Shown: in pieces, positions 1-7,681 of the stretch
Position numbering within the stretch: position 1 is the stretch's first letter
Layout: every line of letters starts with the position of its first letter
Made by a program: the position numbers and the translations under genes
The notes under the pieces: model-generated
Databases searched by the model: none
The model's input: the letters and a program-made list of their open reading frames with translations, nothing else
What the model was told of the DNA's origin: nothing
Assembly: GCA_030039695.1 (NCBI GenBank)
Contig: JASHVB010000675.1
Coordinates: 1 to 15,442, forward strand
Reading direction: 5' to 3'
Length of the DNA stretch: 15,442 bases
Source of the DNA: Acetobacteraceae bacterium
GTDB lineage: Bacteria; Pseudomonadota; Alphaproteobacteria; Acetobacterales; Acetobacteraceae

Positions 1-242
1 GCCGCAGACCACGCCGTCCTTTCGCCATGCTGGGATCACGTCGAGATCGTCCTGCAGTTTGCGATGCGGATCCTTCGGGCTGATGGGTGCGCGGCTGAAA
101 CGCAAATTTTAGCGGGTGATGAACTCGGGCAGCCATGCGGCGGCTGCCGTGGATGCTTGGCCAGGTCCAGAAGCACGTGTGAACCAAACTCACGAACAGA
201 CCATGCGGGTCTGAACGCTTCGCCGCCACAAGCGCGTATGCC
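1..242. other. Unassigned left edge
   Basis: No gene can be named here. On the minus strand one frame stays open from position 108 to the left edge (36 codons) after a TAA at 109-111. Its last codons read KLQDDLDVIPAWRKDG, which looks protein-like, but there is no ATG and only a weak TTG at 103-105. The plus-strand frame from 64 is also open, with a Cys- and Arg-rich composition typical of a chance frame. The stretch may hold a fragment of a gene lying mostly outside the window. Confidence 0.3.
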
Positions 243-1259
243 CTAATGTCCTTGCAGAAACGAGGTAAAGCGTGATTCGGCTACCGTCGAGATCCGGTCT
301 GGGGCGCGGGGCAGCGCGTGACCAGCGATAGCGGCGGCGCGAACCTCGCTCGGGCTATAGCCGAACACGGCTCGGAAGGCCCTGCTGAAACTCGATGGAT
401 CAGGAAAGCAAAGCCCGTCGGCAATGGCGGAGATTGGTCGCGTAAGCTTCGCATCCATCAGTATCTTGTTCGCCTCAAGAAGGCGCTGCTGGCGAATATA
501 ATGGACAACGCCGCCGTCCAGTTCCAGCAGCCGATAGAGATTGGAACGGGATATGCCGACAGCGCGACCCAAGACGTCCGGAGTGAGACTCGGCGAGTGC
601 AGGTAGCTGCGGACCACCTGCCGCACGCGTTCTCGTCGTCCGAAATCCAACTGATTTCTGGCAATGGCCATCCGATCGGCAGAGGGGGCAAGGCAGGCGG
701 CGATCAGCGCGCGCAAGGCAGATGTAATGCGCGGCGTCTCGGATGTGGCCAGGCCCTGCAGTCGACGCTCCAGGCACAGCAAGAAATCGCCGAGCAGGCA
801 CACAAGGGGTGTGTCCAGGACGACGCCACACGCGGCATCAAGCACCGGCGCCATATCTTGGAAGGCATCACGTGAAAGGAAGAGTTGGAGCAGGTCGGTA
901 GCTGTCCGTTCGGCGTCGAATGCCTGACCGAGCGACCACACGAGTGGCGTCCCGCTGTGGGTTTGCAAGCTGCAGGTTTCTGTTGTGATCGAGAGCCCGC
1001 CTCGTTGGCAATAGGCCAGAACCCAGTGATCGATCGGATCGCGCCGGATATGCCGCGGTGTACGTTGGCCAGATGCCGCTGGCGCATGCAGCCGGCAGAC
1101 GACAATGCCGTCAAGTCGCCAGACTATGTTCTTAGCCGGGAAGCTACCGCGCCGGCAACCACGGGGCGTTACCTCGAACGCTGGTCGGAACCACTCCCGC
1201 CATGCCTCCTGCTGGTCCCGCTGCCGCAACGCTTGCGTGTCAAAGACGCTAGGCATCAT
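243..1259 (-). CDS. AraC-family transcriptional regulator
   Basis: Predicted cytoplasmic DNA-binding regulator of 338 residues. Residues about 209-310 form the paired helix-turn-helix of the AraC/XylS family: a first helix-turn-helix around LTPDVLGRAVGISRSNLYRL, then ISAIADGLCFPDPSSFSRAF, then the family signature FGYSPSEVR. The N-terminal 200 residues resemble the AraC-binding-like sensing domain found in regulators about 330 residues long, so the gene looks full length. The frame is open further upstream to a GTG at 1394, but that extension has no domain. I chose the ATG-ATG pair at 1259/1256, preceded by a weak purine run (GAAGAG). The ligand cannot be read from sequence. No co-oriented or divergent target gene is adjacent: beyond the promoter lies broken DNA, so the regulated operon may have been lost. 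Family call is firm, target unknown. Confidence 0.88.
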   Translation of the reverse strand: MMPSVFDTQALRQRDQQEAWREWFRPAFEVTPRGCRRGSFPAKNIVWRLDGIVVCRLHAPAASGQRTPRHIRRDPIDHWVLAYCQRGGLSITTETCSLQTHSGTPLVWSLGQAFDAERTATDLLQLFLSRDAFQDMAPVLDAACGVVLDTPLVCLLGDFLLCLERRLQGLATSETPRITSALRALIAACLAPSADRMAIARNQLDFGRRERVRQVVRSYLHSPSLTPDVLGRAVGISRSNLYRLLELDGGVVHYIRQQRLLEANKILMDAKLTRPISAIADGLCFPDPSSFSRAFRAVFGYSPSEVRAAAIAGHALPRAPDRISTVAESRFTSFLQGH

Positions 1260-1354
1260 GGATGCTCTTCGGGTCCCCCGCCCGTGGTCAGACGATTTGG
1301 GCCAAAGATGATGCTGCGCTGTGCGAAGAGCCCGACCGCGCACACGGCAATATG

Positions 1355-1384
1355 TATCTATCTTAGTTGATCCTTGAACACCAA
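1355..1384 (-). promoter_or_regulatory. Candidate promoter of the AraC-type gene
   Basis: Reading the minus strand, TTGGTG (1384-1379) and TAGATA (1360-1355) are separated by 18 bases, about 100 bases upstream of the chosen ATG. The boxes match the sigma-70 consensus only moderately, and this is a short A+T-rich patch in G+C-rich DNA. Low confidence. Confidence 0.3.
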
Positions 1385-1396
1385 TGTGTAACACAG

Positions 1397-1431
1397 CTTT
1401 ACAAACCGCTACAGGTGCCGCACCTGTAAAG
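1397..1431. promoter_or_regulatory. Perfect 19-bp palindrome, probable operator
   Basis: TACAGGTGCCGCACCTGTA (1410-1428) is a perfect palindrome with 9-base arms around a single C. A second inverted pair, CTTTACA (1397-1403) and TGTAAAG (1425-1431), overlaps it. The size and symmetry suit a dimeric TetR- or MerR-type repressor better than AraC proteins, which usually bind direct repeats. It lies about 25 bases upstream of the candidate -35 box of the AraC-type gene. The protein that binds it is not identifiable in this window. Confidence 0.5.
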
Positions 1432-1524
1432 TAACTGTCCCCTAGGCGCCGCCTTGGTGGCGCGATCGGGCCTCGAATCTAAGAGGCTGACCCGAAACGG
1501 GTTGCAATGGAATTCCGGGTCATC

Positions 1525-1847
1525 TCAAGTGATCGACCGGCGGGTTGCGTGATCCCGCCACAGCCGCCAGAAGAGCGGTAGCAATTCGGACAGATTGTTC
1601 AGCGCGGCGCCGTGCTCCCGATCGCTGCTATTGGGATCCACCACTTGCTTGCGCAACCTGCCGATGAGTTGCGTTTTGTTCTTGTAGAGGTGGAGCTTCA
1701 GGTCGTGGGGAGCGAGATCCCAACCCCGCGATCGTTCGGGTCTCCGCCCACGAGTTTTATCACCGGCTCGAAGAGGGAGTGTATCGCTGCGAGGCGCTCG
1801 CGTACGGTGGTTGTCGTGTTGCCGAAAATGAATGGAAAGGAGCTCAT
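1525..1847 (-). pseudogene. Small unknown gene split by a one-base frameshift
   Basis: The minus strand has an ATG at 1847 opening a 49-codon frame (starts MSSFPFIFGNTTTTVRERL, ends VGISLPTT) that stops at TGA 1700-1698. A different frame then continues with good codon bias from about 1705 to the TGA at 1525-1527 (KLHLYKNKTQLIGRLRKQVV, then a stretch rich in Leu ending FWRLWRDHATRRSIT). If joined, they give about 107 residues, one base short of a single open frame, so a one-base deletion near 1700 is the simplest reading. I do not recognise the family and no domain or signal peptide is visible. It lies directly beside an inverted-repeat cluster (1864-2127) and could belong to that element. 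Alternatively it could be two overlapping small genes, or programmed frameshifting, although no slippery heptamer is obvious. Confidence 0.45.
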
Positions 1848-1891
1848 TCGCCGATAGTGGCGCCATTAATGCCGGGATTTGTGGGCCGGAT

Positions 1892-1920
1892 ATTCCGGAA
1901 ATTGCGGCAATATCCGGAAT
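1892..1920. repeat. 29-bp near-perfect palindrome
   Basis: ATTCCGGAAATTGC (1892-1905), a single G, then GCAATATCCGGAAT (1907-1920). Thirteen of the fourteen arm positions pair. It lies inside the 1864-2027 inverted repeat and could be a recombinase or repressor binding site or a cruciform. No T-run follows on either strand, so it is not a typical terminator. Confidence 0.65.
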
Positions 1921-1961
1921 CCGGTAGGCGGCAGGCCTTTGTCCAGCCCCGGTCATTCTCG

Positions 1962-1994
1962 GCGAGGTCGTCCGACATCTACGGCTGACCTCGC
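1962..1994. repeat. 8-bp inverted repeat
   Basis: GCGAGGTC (1962-1969) and GACCTCGC (1987-1994) are exact inverse copies with a 17-base loop, also inside the larger inverted repeat at 1864-2027. Confidence 0.5.
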
Positions 1995-2052
1995 AGCAAC
2001 GTGCGGACACAAAATCCCGCATTAACGGCGACACCCACAACGAGGTTCCGGA

Positions 2053-2127
2053 ATTAATGACACAGTCCAGAGTTATTGGCAACTTTGACTTACTGTTTTC
2101 CCAGCTTTTTTCAGTCCGGTCATTAAT
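2053..2127. repeat. ATTAATGAC inverted pair
   Basis: ATTAATGAC (2053-2061) and GTCATTAAT (2119-2127) are perfect 9-base inverse copies. They carry the same ATTAATG core seen at 1865-1871 and, as ATTAACG, at 2021-2027. That makes four copies of one core in about 260 bases, in alternating orientation. Confidence 0.55.
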
Positions 2128-2317
2128 GGCAACACGACATTCCGACTGAGTTGCGTGAGCTATTCGCTAAGCTTTAGGCGAGCATGCCAGATTGAGCCAC
2201 ATGCAACCTGCGCAAGTTGTCGATTGCAATGAGTTGTCGCCTGAGCCCCCCTTCATGATGCGTCTCACTGAAAGGCGCGGCGCCGATTCGGTAGCCGTAC
2301 CCGAGCGAGTCTCCACT

Positions 2318-2835
2318 AACAGAAGAGGTGCGCCTGATGGGAATGAGCGCGCAAGGTGATGCTCCGGATTCGCTGCTGGAGTACGGTGATGCAACGCCGG
2401 TAGGATGCAGCCGGAATACGTTAGGCAATGCTTCGGATTGGTTCCAGCCTCCTACCGTTCGTTGACGGCGTCGATCTGCCACCAACAGAAAAGGCGCGCC
2501 CGGAGGAGATGGGCGCGCCCAAGGTAAGGGCCCGGGGTTTGGGAGTGAAAGGCCCAGGGCATTGTTGGCTGCTACCTACAGCCGGAGCGCCTCAGGAATG
2601 TTTCGGTGTGTTTCGGGCTCCCTAACCACTTGGGATGGGCATCGATCAGCCGGTTGGGCGGCGTACGTAACAAAGGCGCGCCCTCGGACGAACGCGCCAG
2701 TGTGCTTCGGATTATGGTGGCCGCTGTGAAGGGAATGCGGCACCGGCAGGATAGTGTCGGGAAGGGGCCGAAGTGTTGCTGGCGTCCTACGGTTTGTGAC
2801 GGGTAGCGATCTCACCCAGCCGGTGGCGCATGGTG
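2318..2835. repeat. Diverged direct repeats, about 165-185 bp period
   Basis: Three copies begin with AACAGAAGAGGTGCGCC (2318), AACAGAAAAGGCGCGCC (2484) and AACAAAGGCGCGCC (2669). The ends of the units also line up: AATGCTTCGG followed by CCTACC and a TCGATCTGCC block (about 2428-2482); AATGTTTCGG followed by a TCGATCAGCC block (about 2597-2652); and a looser third end with CCTACGG and GCGATCTC (about 2787-2815). The match is by eye and the copies are strongly diverged. They may be remnants of a tandem duplication, intergenic repeat elements or old replication or partition sites. Confidence 0.4.
2493..2519. repeat. GGCGCGCCC hairpin
   Basis: GGCGCGCCC (2493-2501), nine bases, then GGGCGCGCC (2511-2519): a perfect 9-bp stem. 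Each arm contains the self-complementary 8-mer GGCGCGCC. No T-run follows, so a terminator role is doubtful. A related GGCGCGCC occurs in the third repeat unit near 2674. Confidence 0.5.
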
Positions 2836-2883
2836 CCGGTGGATAGGCGACCAAGAGCACCATCCGGTCGCGGGGTTTGTACG

Positions 2884-3672
2884 TTACCATCCAAGATCAC
2901 CGGCGCCTTTTCTGCGTGTGGTTTTGCATTGCCTCAGAAAATCGGTGCTTTTGAACAAAATCGACGTAGTCCACGCATAGTTTTCTAGGGGACCCAAACC
3001 ATTAAAGTCTAGTCTATTGAATCCTTTGTTGCTCATCAAATAATTCTGAGCGTCGTTATACTGCCAACGCTGAGAGTCATCCAGTATTATTATGCCCTTG
3101 TCGGATATGTAGTCTGCGGCAAGGAATAAGCAAAGACTACGTGCCATTCCGTCAACGACAATGACGTCAAAGAACCCTTTGGGATATTCGATTAGCTTTG
3201 CTGCGTAGTCGGCAAATTCAATATTTAACAGGCCATGTTCTTTATTATGATCTCGATCGGCTGTGAGCGGGAGGTCGAAGTTCATTGCCTCAAAGGAGCT
3301 TATCAGGGTGGCAACCTCCTGCCTCTGGCGATCAGCGCCTTCCTTGACGAGATGAATTTCCAAGCTGCTGTTCAAGTTTTTCACGCGGTCGAACCAGTGT
3401 TCATCGTGTTCAACGGATACCGTCTTCTCGCATTTTCCGCTCCAGAAAAGGGTTGAATAGCCGCATCCGTACTCGAAGACCTTCCACTGTTTCTGAATGA
3501 TGTCTTCCAAAAACGAAATCGTGGGATAGCTAAACCATGGCAGGGGATTACCCGCTAAATCGCTCGGAGCATCGTTGAAGTAACCAGACGGATGAAGGTA
3601 ATTCTGGGTCAATTTGTAAACTTTGTGCACTTTTGCGACCCCAGGAATGCTTTTAACGAGCTTTCTCAACAT
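2884..3672 (-). CDS. SAM-dependent methyltransferase-like protein
   Basis: A 262-residue protein with a class I (Rossmann-fold) methyltransferase layout: glycine-rich motif I VFEYGCGYST at 65-74, acidic EHD at 88-90 after strand 2, DVIVVDG at 169-175 and ILDDS at 196-200. Such proteins usually modify sugars, glycans or lipids and often sit in surface-polysaccharide clusters; the substrate cannot be read here and no such neighbours exist. The frame opens at a TTG (3684), but ATG 3672 has GGAG six bases upstream and is preferred. Base composition is unlike the flanks: 47 of 120 bases are G or C at 2941-3060, against 40 of 60 at 13381-13440 in the CYTH-CHAD gene. With the broken DNA on both sides, this points to recent acquisition. 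Signal peptide and membrane segments are not evident, so it is probably cytoplasmic. Confidence 0.72.
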   Translation of the reverse strand: MLRKLVKSIPGVAKVHKVYKLTQNYLHPSGYFNDAPSDLAGNPLPWFSYPTISFLEDIIQKQWKVFEYGCGYSTLFWSGKCEKTVSVEHDEHWFDRVKNLNSSLEIHLVKEGADRQRQEVATLISSFEAMNFDLPLTADRDHNKEHGLLNIEFADYAAKLIEYPKGFFDVIVVDGMARSLCLFLAADYISDKGIIILDDSQRWQYNDAQNYLMSNKGFNRLDFNGLGPLENYAWTTSILFKSTDFLRQCKTTRRKGAGDLGW

Positions 3673-3891
3673 ACTACGCTCCAATGGCGCCTACCCGCAG
3701 GATCCTTGCATTTCGACCGCGTTGTCGTCCACCTTGGAGGAGATCGAGCGCAATGGCTGATGCGATCTGCACTCCAGCCACCGAGCCGTTGTGGAAGTAT
3801 CCAGCACCGTCGAGATCCACAATCCCAAGCCGCCACCGCTTGACTGGCCGCGCACGATCTCCCGCCGAAGGTCCGCGCCGCGGGCGTCGGC

Positions 3892-5063
3892 TTGGCCGAC
3901 GCAATCCGCAGCGTCGGCCGCCAAACGGCAGCGACCGTCGCCGATCAACTATCGTGTGTTGTCGACACGACAGGCTACAGGGCCATGCTCCGCGACAGTC
4001 GCGCGGAGACGAACGAGGACCGGTTGAGACGTGGCGAGCGAGATCCCCAACTGTGGAACACAGCCGCCGATCTTCTGATCAACCGGCTTCTGATGGAAGA
4101 CGGCTACATCCTGCCAGCCGAGGGTGGGTTTGACCCGGAGCGCTATTAAGCGGGACTTCCGACCGAAATCATCTACGCGCAGCTCCTTGAAGATCAGGAT
4201 GCTCAACAGCGCGATGTCCCTCAACTGGAAACAACAGCGAACCAAGGAAACCGGACGTCGGCTGCACACGACAATATATCTCGAAATAAACCCCGGTCCC
4301 GCGCGAAGGCGAATCGGACGGCGGTGGCAATGCTGGCGTCGACGCGGAGGACCAGTTCGTCCCAGCCCCTGACTGGGGCGAGGTCCGTGATCTCCGGGCG
4401 CCCAACGGACAGCCCCTCGGCACCGCGCAGCAACATCAGGCCACGCATGAACTTGATGTCCGAACCGGTCAGGCTGCCGCGGCAGCAAAGCGCGCCGGGA
4501 AATTCAGTGCTGCACGCCAGGAGATAATCGAGACAGCAACCGACCACACGGACTGGCACGACAGGTTCCGCATCAGCTTTGACGGATTACTCCGGTGCGA
4601 GGTGAGCTGGACGCAGCCAAACCGGCGCTTCATCCAACACGGGTTATATCTGCCGGGCTGGCGCCGCTTCGGGCCTGGCCGGATCGCGTTTGTCCTCGAC
4701 ACCTCAGGTTCGATCTCCAAACGTGAGCTCGCGGTATACACCGCCGGTGCACTCGGCATCCTCGAGGAGACGAGCCCGAATGAATTTGCCCTCATTCAAT
4801 GCGATGCCGAAGTACAGCGCGTCGATTACCTTCAGCCTGGCGATACATTCCAGCGCGTCGAGGTACATGGTCGCGACGGCAACAAATTTCAGCCGGCACT
4901 CGACTGGATCGCAGGATCCAGCCTCGATTTCAGCGCAATCGTTTACGCCACCGATTTGGACTCCAGCGACCAGCCAGACGACCCGGGCCTTCCCGTAATC
5001 TGGCTCACGCCGCAACACGACCGAACGATGCCGTTCGGAGAGATCGTCATGGTCACGCCATGA
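3892..5063 (+). pseudogene. Broken VWA-like (DUF2201-type) metallopeptidase gene
   Basis: Three pieces make up one decayed gene. From 3892 the frame reaches RDPQLWNTAADLLINRLLME (about 4043-4102), the block that follows the zinc site in DUF2201-type putative metallopeptidases, then hits TAA at 4147-4149. The same frame resumes as AGLPTEIIYAQLLED. Near 4300-4310 the homology jumps to frame 3 and continues to 5063: a charged linker, a helical block, then the C-terminal VWA-like domain with the MIDAS-type motif FVLDTSGSIS (about 4689-4718), QCDAEVQRVDYL and a PVIWLTPQH ending. These proteins normally act beside a MoxR-type AAA ATPase, absent here. The expected N-terminal HEXXH zinc motif is not visible, so at least three lesions exist: lost N-terminus, nonsense codon and frameshift. 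The 3673-3891 sequence shows only weak coding-like scraps. A functional separate VWA fragment from 4602 is possible but unlikely. Confidence 0.72.
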
Positions 5064-5431
5064 TGCACGAGGCGGCGCAGCCGGTATGACCTCGACCCGA
5101 AGGGGTCGCTCGCGTCAACTCAGGTTTCGGCGCGGTCGAAGACCTCGGTTGTCGGGAGTTGCTTGCCCGAGTCCGCTTCGACTCAAACCAGCCATTCCCT
5201 CGTGGCGCCCGGGCAGGGAGCGGACGAGGCCGACCGGATTGCCAGGGTCCCATGTTGCTGGTTAACTCTGGCAGTTGAACCTGGAGACAATTGGTGTCGC
5301 GAAACGGCAGGCCGGGGATGAGCCCCTTAGCGTGTTCTCAATCGCGGCGTCATGTGTATAAGGGCCATACCCTAAGATCGACCGTCAGCCTTTTTTATTT
5401 CCAACGGAGATTGATCTGGTGCCCTATCATG

Positions 5432-5452
5432 GAATCGGATGGCCTCCGATTC
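5432..5452. repeat. 8-bp hairpin upstream of the kinase
   Basis: GAATCGGA (5432-5439), loop TGGCC, TCCGATTC (5445-5452): a perfect stem about 50 bases before the kinase start. With no T-run it is more likely an operator or mRNA leader structure than a terminator. Confidence 0.45.
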
Positions 5453-5487
5453 GTCGGTAGCCGATCCGCACGTTGATCAGATCCATT

Positions 5488-5494
5488 GGGAAGG
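5488..5494 (+). promoter_or_regulatory. Ribosome-binding site deciding the kinase start
   Basis: GGGAAGG lies six bases before GTG 5501. It overlaps the upstream TTG candidate (5486), which therefore lacks a site of its own. Confidence 0.6.
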
Positions 5495-5500
5495 CTCGGA

Positions 5501-7681
5501 GTGCAGCCGACTGTTGAATTGAATGAAACGCCAGCCAAGGGTTTGCCGCGGCCCAGCTGGCGTAAGCATACCTGGCATATCGCCATTCTACTCGGCATCA
5601 GCGTTAGCTACTTTGCGTGCGCGAAAGCCGGCCTATTGCTCGCATCCATCAATCCGAGCGCAACGCCGATTTGGCCTCCAACTGGCTTGGCGCTGGCTGC
5701 GGTGTTGCTGCTGGGATATCGCGTCACACCTGCCATTCTCCTTGGCGCCTTTCTGGCGAATGCGACGACTACAGGTTCCGTAGCCACCTCTGGCGCGATC
5801 GCGATCGGCAACACGTTAGAGTGCCTCGTTGGTGCTTGGCTGATCAACCGCTGGTCCGGAGGGACTGCGACGTTCAATACGCCAGGCGGCGTGGTGCGCT
5901 TTGCATTAATCAGCACGTCACTCGCCACACCGATCTCGGCGCTGATCGGTGTCGGCAGCCTGGCTCTTGCCGGTTCTGTCGATCCGGGACGGATTGCCGG
6001 GGTCTGGATGACGTGGTGGCTCGGCGACACAGCCGGTGCTTTGGTCATAACACCAGTCATCACACTATGGGCTGCCGCGGCGGAACCTCCGTTTGCGACT
6101 ACGAGGGAGTGGGTCGCCACAGCCGTTGCCTATGCGACTGCTGGAGCTGTCGGCCTCATCACGTTCAGCCCGCTGATCACACAGACCGGAACAGCTCGCC
6201 CGCTGGCTTTTCTTGCGATCCTGCCACTTGCCTGGACTGCCCTCCGCGGCAACCAGCGCGACACAGCGACAGTCGCCGTTATTCTCACCGGGTTTGCGGT
6301 TTGGGGCACTCTGCGGGGCGGCGGACCGTTTGCTAACACCGATTTAAACGATTCGTTCCTTCTTCTGCTCATGTTCATGATCAGCTCGTCCGTCCCCAGC
6401 TTAGCGCTCAGCGCCGATGTGGCGATGCGCAAGGGCGTGGAGGCGAATCTCCAGCGCGCCCGTGCCGCACTGGATCAGCAAGTTCGAGAGCAGGCAACCG
6501 CACTCGCTGCGACGCGGGAGGAACTCAATCAGGCCCAAAAAATGGAGGCTTTGGGTCAGCTTACTGGTGGGGTCGCCCACGATTTCAACAACCTGCTCAC
6601 TGCGGTGCTCGGCTCATTAGAGCTTGCCCTAAAGCAGGTTACTGACGCGCGGGTCCAGCGCTTGCTGACCACCGCGACCCATGCAGCGGAGCGAGGCGCT
6701 CAGCTCACCGCCAACATGCTTGCATTCGCCCGTCGGCGGGAAGTGGCAACGAAGGCAGTCGATACGAATGCACTCATAACGGGAATGCAAGAGCTACTGC
6801 ATCGCATGATAGGGCCACTGATAAGGATCAGCGTTGACCTCGAGGCTGGCCTGGGGCCAGCTCTGGCAGATCCCGCCCAGCTCGAGATGGCCTTGCTCAA
6901 TCTCGCAGTGAATGCGCGCGACGCGATGCCGCTCGGTGGTGACCTCATCATGCAGACACGTCAAATTTCAGACCAAGCCCCAGGTCGTGCACCGGAAGTT
7001 GCATCAGGGGATTACGTTGTCGTGTCCGTGCGAGATACCGGATCAGGCATGACGGATGATGTCGTGGCGAAGGCGTTCGATCCGTTCTTCACCACGAAGG
7101 GGCCTGGGAAGGGCAGCGGGCTGGGTCTCTCGATGGTGTATGGCTTCGCGAGGCAGGTCGGCGGGACAGCTACAATCCAAAGCACGCCTGGCAAAGGCAC
7201 TACGGTCCATCTGTGGCTCCGCCGCGCGGTCGCTTCGCCTGAAATGCATCAGATCGCCGCGGTCGGGGTGCGGTCCGTGGAGAGGCTTCGCGTTGTTGTT
7301 GTTGATGACGATGACGCGGTGCGGGGGCTCGCGAAAGAGATGCTCGAGGAGATGGGCCATGAAGTGGTAGAGGCGGCAAGCGGCCGGTCAGCCCTAAAGT
7401 TTCTCAAAGAAGGAGGTCAGTGCGACCTGCTGCTCGTCGACTTTGCTATGCCGCTGATGAACGGCAGCGAGTGCGCGACCGAAGCGAGAAAGGTCTGTCC
7501 CGACTTATCAATCTTGTTCATGACGGGGTATGTGGACAACGATGCGCTGAAGCGATGGTCGGAGCTTGGTGTCCGCACGCTCAATAAGCCATTCCAATAT
7601 GCTGATCTTGCGGAGGCAGTCCACCAGGCCGGCAAATCATCCGCAGGGACTTCCAACGTCGTCCAGTTCCGCGCGCCCTAA
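5501..7681 (+). CDS. MASE1 hybrid sensor histidine kinase
   Basis: An inner-membrane sensor of 726 residues. The N-terminal third (about 20-300) is a string of hydrophobic segments with the MASE1 signature SINPSATPIWPPTGLALA near its start. A helical linker (about 310-350) leads to a HisKA domain with phosphoacceptor His360 in GGVAHDFNNLL. The HATPase domain carries the N-box NLAVNARDAM (Asn467, Asn471), DTGSGM (Asp512) and GKGSGLGLSMVYGF near 536. A receiver domain follows (about 610-715), with acidic cluster VVDDDDA, phosphoacceptor Asp647 in LLVDFAMP and Lys in NKPF. This order fits autophosphorylation on His and internal transfer to Asp; the ligand of MASE1 and the output partner are unknown. 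The frame opens at TTG 5486, but GTG 5501 follows GGGAAGG by six bases and is preferred. All catalytic residues are present. No cognate response regulator gene is adjacent. Confidence 0.93.
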   Translation: MQPTVELNETPAKGLPRPSWRKHTWHIAILLGISVSYFACAKAGLLLASINPSATPIWPPTGLALAAVLLLGYRVTPAILLGAFLANATTTGSVATSGAIAIGNTLECLVGAWLINRWSGGTATFNTPGGVVRFALISTSLATPISALIGVGSLALAGSVDPGRIAGVWMTWWLGDTAGALVITPVITLWAAAAEPPFATTREWVATAVAYATAGAVGLITFSPLITQTGTARPLAFLAILPLAWTALRGNQRDTATVAVILTGFAVWGTLRGGGPFANTDLNDSFLLLLMFMISSSVPSLALSADVAMRKGVEANLQRARAALDQQVREQATALAATREELNQAQKMEALGQLTGGVAHDFNNLLTAVLGSLELALKQVTDARVQRLLTTATHAAERGAQLTANMLAFARRREVATKAVDTNALITGMQELLHRMIGPLIRISVDLEAGLGPALADPAQLEMALLNLAVNARDAMPLGGDLIMQTRQISDQAPGRAPEVASGDYVVVSVRDTGSGMTDDVVAKAFDPFFTTKGPGKGSGLGLSMVYGFARQVGGTATIQSTPGKGTTVHLWLRRAVASPEMHQIAAVGVRSVERLRVVVVDDDDAVRGLAKEMLEEMGHEVVEAASGRSALKFLKEGGQCDLLLVDFAMPLMNGSECATEARKVCPDLSILFMTGYVDNDALKRWSELGVRTLNKPFQYADLAEAVHQAGKSSAGTSNVVQFRAP

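Larger units (their letters stand above)
1864..2027. repeat. 22-bp imperfect inverted repeat pair
   Basis: The left arm (1864-1885) begins CATTAATGCCGGGATTTGTG. The right arm (2006-2027) is its inverted, slightly diverged copy, reading GACACAAAATCCCGCATTAA and ending in CG. About 120 bases lie between them, holding two further palindromes. Paired arms of this length around internal palindromes resemble the ends or core sites of an element moved by a site-specific recombinase. No recombinase gene is present in the window. Confidence 0.55.
2128..2883. other. Non-coding stretch with diverged repeats
   Basis: No convincing gene: the open frames on both strands lack recognisable domains and consistent codon bias. 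The stretch holds three diverged copies of a repeat starting near 2318, 2484 and 2669, plus GGCGCGCC-based hairpins. Its right border is the 3' end of the low-G+C methyltransferase-like gene. Confidence 0.5.
5064..5500. other. Intergenic region before the histidine kinase
   Basis: No gene is supported. It contains an 8-bp hairpin at 5432-5452, a 12-base match (5186-5197) to a motif repeated at 7954 and 14892, and the kinase ribosome-binding site at 5488-5494. A TATAAG at 5357-5362 could be part of a kinase promoter, but no good -35 box pairs with it. Confidence 0.4.

Noticed and set aside
318..875. 185-codon plus-strand frame opposite the AraC-type gene
   Set aside because: It is antisense to a well-supported regulator, has no domain and follows the codon periodicity of the opposite strand.
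1848..2082. 5' part of a minus-strand frame that continues into the small unknown gene
   Set aside because: Upstream of 1847 the frame runs through the inverted-repeat cluster and is Arg/Ser-rich without domain; the coding signal begins only near 1847.
2318..2835. CRISPR array or integron attC array
   Set aside because: The repeats are long, diverged and only three in number; no short identical repeats with regular spacers, no attC core pair (GTTRRRY/RYYYAAC) in order, and no cas or integrase gene.
5608..6120. 170-codon minus-strand frame inside the histidine kinase
   Set aside because: Antisense shadow of the MASE1 coding sequence.
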